A stretch of 41,259 nt of DNA, from NCBI GenBank assembly GCA_021295655.1, contig JAGWBX010000029.1, positions 61,657 through 102,915 of the forward strand, given 5' to 3'. The DNA comes from Candidatus Latescibacterota bacterium (GTDB lineage Bacteria; Latescibacterota; UBA2968; GCA-2709665). Of this stretch, positions 40,067 to 41,259 are shown one piece after another. The notes under the pieces were generated by a model. That model was not told where the DNA came from and searched no databases. It saw nothing but the letters and a program-made list of their open reading frames with translations. Every line of letters starts with the position of its first letter. The first letter of the stretch is position 1. The translations under genes were made by a program, and so were the position numbers.

Positions 40067-41259
40067 ATGGTCATTCGTGATCCAATCCACGGCGACATCC
40101 GGTTCAACGAAGTGGAACGCCGGCTGATGGATACCCGCCAGTTCCAGCGGCTGCGGGGCATCCGCCAGACGGGCACCGCCCATCTCGTTTACCCGGGGTG
40201 TACGCATACCCGGTTCGAACACTCCCTGGGCACCGCCGCGATGGCGAGGCACATTGCAGGCGTTCTCAGAGATTCCGGGTCCAGCGTAAGTACGGACCAG
40301 GAAACCGCGGTTGTCCTGGCGGCACTCGTCCACGACGTGTCTCATTTCCCGTTCGGCCATACGTTTGAAGACGAATGCAAGCTGTTTCCACGCCACGATT
40401 CGGCGGACCGGATGCGACACGCGCTCTCTCAGGACGAACTGGCGAGCGCACTAGACGCCTCCGGTCAGCGAGAGCAGGTGGTCGCTCTCCTGACCGAGCG
40501 CGGCTTCGATCCGCCCTGGATGAGGCAGATCGTTACCAGCACGGTCGACGCGGACCTGTTGGACTACCTACGCCGCGACGCGTACTTCGCGGGCTTGAAG
40601 CACGATTACGACGACCGTATTCTGAGCACCTTCACCGTTGCCGACAACAAGCTCGCGATCAACCTCGAGAAACTCAGCACCCGGACGGAACTGCTGCATC
40701 TTCTCCGCCTGCGTTATTTCCTCACCGAACGCGTCTATTATCACCATGCAAAGGTCGCATCCGGCGCCATGATCGCCAAGGCGGTGGAACTTGCCGTGCA
40801 ATTAGGTCTTCGGGAGGAAGACATTCGGAACCTTACCGACGGCGGGCTTCTTCGGTCTCTCATCGCGCGAAAGGACGAACGCATCGAACGCCTGGTCCGC
40901 GGCGTGGTCTACCGCGATCTGCTGAAACGGGCATACGTGTTGTCCACAGGAGAAATCGGCCGGCGCGCCAGGGATGAGTTGATCGCATCGTACACGAGGT
41001 CCATCGAATCCAGACAGCGGGTGGAACGGGAAATCGCCGACGCCATCGTCGTTGAGCCCGATCAGGTTATCCTGTACTGCCCGGACATATCCTCCATCAA
41101 GGAGGCCAGGGTTTTCACGAAAACGAAGACCGGCGTCCGACGCCTCAACGAACCGCTCGACAGTCCGCCGTTCGACGTGAAGGCGGTGGAGGACCAGTAC
41201 GAACGGCTCTGGAAGCTGTACGTCTTTGTCCCCGACGGCTATCAGGAACGCGCCGGCAG
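40067..41259 (+). CDS. HD-domain phosphohydrolase (dNTPase-like), cut by window end
   Basis: Partial, 397 codons seen with no stop before the window edge. It opens with IRDPIHGDIRFNEVERRLMD, a hallmark of SAMHD1/YdhJ-like HD proteins. QFQRLRGIRQTG and HTRFEHSLGTA (first metal His) follow, then LAALVHDVSHFPFGHTFE (the HD pair) and STVDADLLDYLRRDAYFAG (final metal Asp). These hydrolyse dNTPs or related phosphoesters in the cytosol. ATG 40067 follows GAGG. The 157 bases before it hold no clear promoter, so it may be read on from the envelope operon. Confidence 0.9.
   Translation, partial: MVIRDPIHGDIRFNEVERRLMDTRQFQRLRGIRQTGTAHLVYPGCTHTRFEHSLGTAAMARHIAGVLRDSGSSVSTDQETAVVLAALVHDVSHFPFGHTFEDECKLFPRHDSADRMRHALSQDELASALDASGQREQVVALLTERGFDPPWMRQIVTSTVDADLLDYLRRDAYFAGLKHDYDDRILSTFTVADNKLAINLEKLSTRTELLHLLRLRYFLTERVYYHHAKVASGAMIAKAVELAVQLGLREEDIRNLTDGGLLRSLIARKDERIERLVRGVVYRDLLKRAYVLSTGEIGRRARDELIASYTRSIESRQRVEREIADAIVVEPDQVILYCPDISSIKEARVFTKTKTGVRRLNEPLDSPPFDVKAVEDQYERLWKLYVFVPDGYQERAG

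Noticed and set aside
1..41259. CRISPR array, prophage or intact transposase
   Set aside because: No regularly spaced 25-40 bp repeats, no phage structural or integrase genes and no transposase motifs were seen on either strand.

Overview
The window reads as a chromosomal fragment of a GC-rich, Gram-negative bacterium. The evidence is outer-membrane-type lipoproteins with lipoboxes, an LpoB-like activator of peptidoglycan synthesis, an outer-membrane barrel protein and bacterial type A RNase P RNA. A secreted protein opens with dockerin-like EF-hand repeats (DxDGDG...FADFxxFAxxFG) before a YVTN-type propeller. From memory that style is common in Latescibacterota/Poribacteria-like environmental genomes, so an uncultured FCB-group lineage is my best guess, but it is only an inference.

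Left part (1-16.3 kb): a loose, accessory-looking stretch on both strands. It holds a class I methyltransferase, an orphan UPF0175 antitoxin-like gene, a beta-helical DUF4097 lipoprotein downstream of an SPFH membrane protein, an AraC regulator next to a VOC-SRPBCC fusion, a small membrane protein beside a frameshifted remnant of a VanX-type D-Ala-D-Ala dipeptidase, an ECF sigma factor with a ~275-residue C-terminal extension, a translationally coupled ankyrin/DUF1579-like pair, an unrecognised secreted propeller-like protein, and a coupled pair of ABC exporter half-transporters. Two inverted copies of a MITE-like element (11799-11897 and 16140-16299), each with its own apparent 4-bp target duplication, flank the exporter pair and tRNA-Glu. 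Gene-free stretches carry short tandem repeats, including heptamers.

Middle part (16.3-31.5 kb, plus strand): tRNA-Val and terminator, then C4 zinc-ribbon protein, RNase HI, RNase P RNA (rnpB), pyrF, a PhyH-type dioxygenase, an ABC-F ATPase, a metallophosphoesterase with a long unassigned C-terminal half, a nitrilase-family amidase, the EF-hand/propeller protein, two unlike medium-chain zinc dehydrogenases with overlapping ends, a 4-OT-type tautomerase, a TPR protein behind a consensus sigma-70 promoter, and a malate-dehydrogenase-like enzyme ending at a terminator.

Right part (31.6-41.3 kb, plus strand): a compact cassette of amidohydrolase, M55 D-aminopeptidase and D-threonine-aldolase-like PLP enzyme suggests salvage or breakdown of D-amino-acid peptides or N-acyl-D-amino acids. 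A small Phd-like protein, a sulfotransferase-like protein and a terminator follow. After 640 bp without genes, a near-perfect sigma-54 promoter (36329-36345) precedes an envelope operon: COG3014-like lipoprotein, unknown exported protein, LpoB-like lipoprotein and outer-membrane barrel. The window ends inside an HD-domain phosphohydrolase. No CRISPR array, intact transposase or prophage was seen.
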